Shown here piece after piece: positions 60,855 to 64,000 of a DNA stretch of 64,000 bases; position 1 is the first letter of the stretch, and each line of letters opens with the position of its first letter. Source of the DNA: Delphinapterus leucas (lineage: Eukaryota > Chordata > Mammalia > Artiodactyla > Monodontidae); NCBI RefSeq assembly GCF_002288925.2, contig NW_022098076.1, positions 76,898,009-76,962,008 on the forward strand. Reading direction: 5' to 3'. The position numbers and the translations under genes were made by a program. The notes under the pieces are model-generated. The model saw only the letters and a program-made list of their open reading frames with translations, did no database searches and was not told the origin of the DNA.

Positions 60855-62880
60855 ATAACCTTTCCAGCTTAGCAAGCTCAGGGTAGAACCAGGCAGAAGC
60901 TACATGGCCTTTTCTGACTTAGTCTCAGGCCAGATTCAAGGGGAGAGCAGTGTCAAATAATTTATGGACATATTTTAACCATCGCCACTCCCATCAAAAT
61001 GAGATCCTCTCACAACATCTAGAACATCGTTTTTCCAGGACCACCTTCCTGGAAGGTTCTTAGCCACCCCAGCCCTATCAGATCTTTAGGTGGAGGCTGG
61101 GAGTGCATCTGTCCCACTCCTCATGAGTTCCCACCTCCCTCAGTTTGCTGCTGCAGGGGACCTGAGTTCTGGTCTGGACTCTGCTACTGTGTGACCTTGG
61201 GAAAGTGACTTCACCTCTCTGGGCCTCAGTTTCTTCTCTGCAAATTAGGAATTGAAAATAACCTCACTTCACAGGATGTTAGGACTTTTAAAGGATTTTA
61301 TGTAAATAGCAGACCCAGCAATTGATGCTCCTGATTGTGGAAGAAATATCTGTGGACAAGTCATTTTCCCTCTTGGAGACTTAGTTTATTTATCTCTGAA
61401 ATGGGGGGGGGGTAATTGCCTTATCCTGCTTCCCCATGCACATGAGAGGGGTCTTACACGGACTGCAGGGAGTGACAGCCCAGAGATTGAGGCTCCCCAA
61501 CCCCTACCTGGGTGGGAAGCCCCCTACGTCTATCCCTGTGCGTGCAAAGCAGCCTGGGTGTGGCTTGAGGCAGCACGGGCTTGCAAGGTGGGGCTGCTAT
61601 CTGCCCTACCTGGCCTTATCAGATCCGGGCTGGCCACAGCTCGGCCAGTGGAACAAAGAGGCTTTGAGAACAAGGCTGGGGTGTGGGATGTGGGCCCGAG
61701 CTCCGGGAGGCGCGCTCCACCCAGGGGACAGAGGGCATGGGTTGGGAGAGCGGCCACCGCCAACACCTGCCAGAAGTTTTCCTGCAGCAGGGGCACCATC
61801 TGAGGTGGGGAGCAGGGCCTGTGCTCCCCACTGAGGGCCTCCATTCCTTCTTTGGGGTGTTTCCTGCTCCAGCACTTCCCACCAGGCCCTCACCTCTGCC
61901 CCTTTTATGGGGTGAAGAGTTTCTCCTCCCCTACTTCCATTTCCCCTCCTGGCACCTTTGAGCCCCAGTCGCACTGGCTCCCAGTCCTTGAGCATGGCCT
62001 ACGCTCTCCTCCGCGCATCCGCTGCCAATCATCCATCCACCTACCCTTGCCCAAGTCACACATACCCAGCCCCAAACCACTTCCAGGCAGTGCCCAGACA
62101 CTGTACATCCCATCCCCACCCCTCGTCATCTCTCCCCACTTCCTCCCGTGCGACACTGTAGGGAACTTCTCTCCAAATTTTCACCACCTGAAGAATCTGA
62201 CTGAGCCTGGCAGAGGCCGAGGCCCATCGGGGCCAGAGTTTAAGGTTGTACGAGTTATATACTGCACAAGGGCTCTAGGCTGGGCAGACAAGGGGGGGGG
62301 CCCTGAAATCCAGACGTTTTGCATGCCCCGCACGACCTCAGTGTGAGGCTTTCTCCTAAACAGACTTTCTGGTGCCAGGCCAGGAGAGTTGTCTTTTCTA
62401 GTTGCATCTTCTGAAGGGGCGTTTTGCTAAGATTTTTAATGGAGGGTCACCTGTTTCCGGTTCCCATCCTGGGGCTGCAGGTGCTAACAGCAGGCCTGGC
62501 TGCCTAAAGGATTGTTGCATTGGTTCAGCCCTTCCCCTTCCCTTCCCTTCTCACTGTCAGAAGCCACTCCACAGGCATCCCCTTTGGGCAGGAGCTGGGG
62601 GAGAGGGCTGAGTGTGAGCCACAGGGCTTTGGAAGAGCCATGCCCAGCAGTGATGGGGTCTTTCCAAACGAGAGAGGAGGCTGCAAGGACAGCTTGGGGC
62701 CGGGTACCTGAGGAGAGGTCTCGCACAGACTAGTTGGGAAGGCAGGTGCAATGGTCCCTGTGTTGTGGGCAGTCTGCCCAGGCAGCTTTAGAGGCCTCAC
62801 AGCCAGGAGGCTCCCCTACTTTGTCTCCTGGACTCCCACAAGCCAGGTCTCCCCAAGCACCTGACACTTCAGCATGGTCT
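60855..62880. other. Intergenic, mostly unique sequence
   Basis: A MIR (about 61160-61290, 'gtgtgaccttgggaaagtga') is the only repeat I recognise. The GC-rich part (61.4-62.8 kb) has no supported exon. Confidence 0.5.
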
Positions 62881-62881
62881 T

Positions 62882-63110
62882 CTATTTTTTTTTTTTTTTT
62901 TTTTTTTTAGTGTTTCTTTCTTTCTTTGGCTGCACTAGGTCTTAGTTGCGGCATGTGGGATCTTTTAGTTGTGGTATACGGGATCTTTAGTTGTGGAGTG
63001 CGAACTCTTAGTTGTGGCATGAGGGATCTATTTCCCTGACCAGGGATCAAACCCGGGCCCCCTGCATTGGGAGCGTGGAGTCTTAGCCATTGGGCCACCA
63101 GGGAAGTCCC
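62882..63110 (-). mobile_element. tRNA-derived SINE
   Basis: Reverse copy with a T run at 62886 and 'gccaccagggaagtccc' at its end. Perfect 13-nt duplication tcagcatggtctt (62869-62881 / 63111-63123). Confidence 0.92.
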
Positions 63111-63791
63111 TCAGCATGGTCTTGCACCTTGCCTGGACTGGGATATCAGGGGCTACTCTGAATCTCCTCCCCATGCACTTCCGGGATGGGGGTAGGGGTG
63201 CAGGCAGAGAGAGCAGAGCCTGGAGGGTCCCTTGAACTCAGGTAGACCAGCCTTGGACAATGAAAAGAGAGGATATCTATATGGGCAAGAAATCCCTGGA
63301 CATCTCCCTTGAAGGTGTGGACACTAAGGCCAGAGAAGGACCAAGGTCAAGGGCGTGGGGGAGCTGGATCTCATGTTTAAAAACCCAAAGTTGATGTGCG
63401 CCCCTTCCTTGCCTTCATTGCTCACCTGAACTGGCTTCAAGTCCTGGTCATTCTGTTGCCTAAATGTCACCTTCCTTCTGACCCCACGGCCATTTCTTCA
63501 GTCCAGGTCACCAACTTCTCTGCCCAGCAAATGAACTCCCTGCTTCCACAGCTGCCTCTCTGGTCTGTGCTCCACAGTGCTGCTGGGTGAGCTTTCTGAA
63601 ACAATCTAGTTGCAAGCTTTTCCAGACTTCAAACCTCCTGGGTGCTCCCCAAGCCCCCGAGATAAAGTCCAAATTTGGGGAACACAAAGATCTGTGTTGT
63701 CTAACTCCGGCCAGCTCTACATCAGCTTCGCCATATGCCCACCTGTGCCAGATGGCTTTGAGATGCGGACCTAATGCTGGTTCTTCCAAGC

Positions 63792-64000
63792 CTTTTTTTT
63801 TTTTTTTTTTTTGCGGTACGCGGGCCTCTCACTGTTGTGGCCTCTCCCGTTGTGGAGCTACAGGCTCCGGACGCGCAGCCTCAGTGGCCATGGCTCACGG
63901 GCCCAGCTGCTCCACGGCATGTGGGATCTTCCCGGACCGGGGCACGAACCCATGTCCCCTGCATCGGCAGGCGGACTCTCAACCACTGCGCCACCAGGGA
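63792..64000 (-). mobile_element. CHR-2-type SINE cut by the window end
   Basis: T run, then 'gcggtacgcgggcctctcac' through 'gcgccaccaggga' at the last base. The head and right duplication lie outside. Confidence 0.9.

Noticed and set aside
59500..64000. Search for IHH exons
   Set aside because: No hedgehog signalling or Hint-domain sequence is seen; IHH is expected beyond the right edge.

Overview
This window is mammalian nuclear DNA, most probably from a cetacean. Many copies of a tRNA-derived SINE with the typical head 'cttccctggtggcgcagtgg' and A-rich tails match the CHR (cetacean/hippo/ruminant) family, several with near-perfect target-site duplications. Young L1s, ancient MIR/L1M pieces and a solo LTR fill most of the rest. 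There is no prokaryotic content, operon or CRISPR array.

Two genes are supported, both on the minus strand, in the order known from human chromosome 2q35 (CRYBA2 - MIR375 - CFAP65 - IHH). MIR375 lies at 4785-4848 in a CpG-rich block, with a TATA box and E-boxes upstream on the same strand. CFAP65 (formerly CCDC108), an axonemal protein needed for sperm flagella, runs from a CpG/YY1/X-box promoter near 47.8 kb to its stop codon at 6085. I read 31 phase-compatible coding exons between 45495 and 6085. Their lengths sum to 5472 nt, exactly 1824 codons including the stop, with no internal stop or frameshift. Only the extreme N-terminus is unresolved.

Layout: 1-4.5 kb, intergenic sequence towards CRYBA2, which is not visible here. 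4.5-6.6 kb, CpG-rich block with MIR375 and the CFAP65 3' end. 6.1-33.8 kb, most CFAP65 exons with SINE/MIR/L1 fragments in the introns. 33.8-43.2 kb, one intron made almost entirely of L1 DNA, including a 5-kb element with a mutated RT active site. 43.2-47.9 kb, the N-terminal exons and promoter. 47.9-64 kb, intergenic sequence towards IHH (not reached), with a near full-length reverse-oriented L1 (53.0-59.4 kb) carrying two nested SINEs, and a complete solo ERV LTR (60426-60848).

The two genes are not known to act in one pathway: one is an endocrine microRNA, the other a ciliary structural protein. I found no convincing unknown biological system. The most useful observations are the intact CFAP65 model with its uncertain 5' end, the compact promoters of both genes, and the datable transposon nests.
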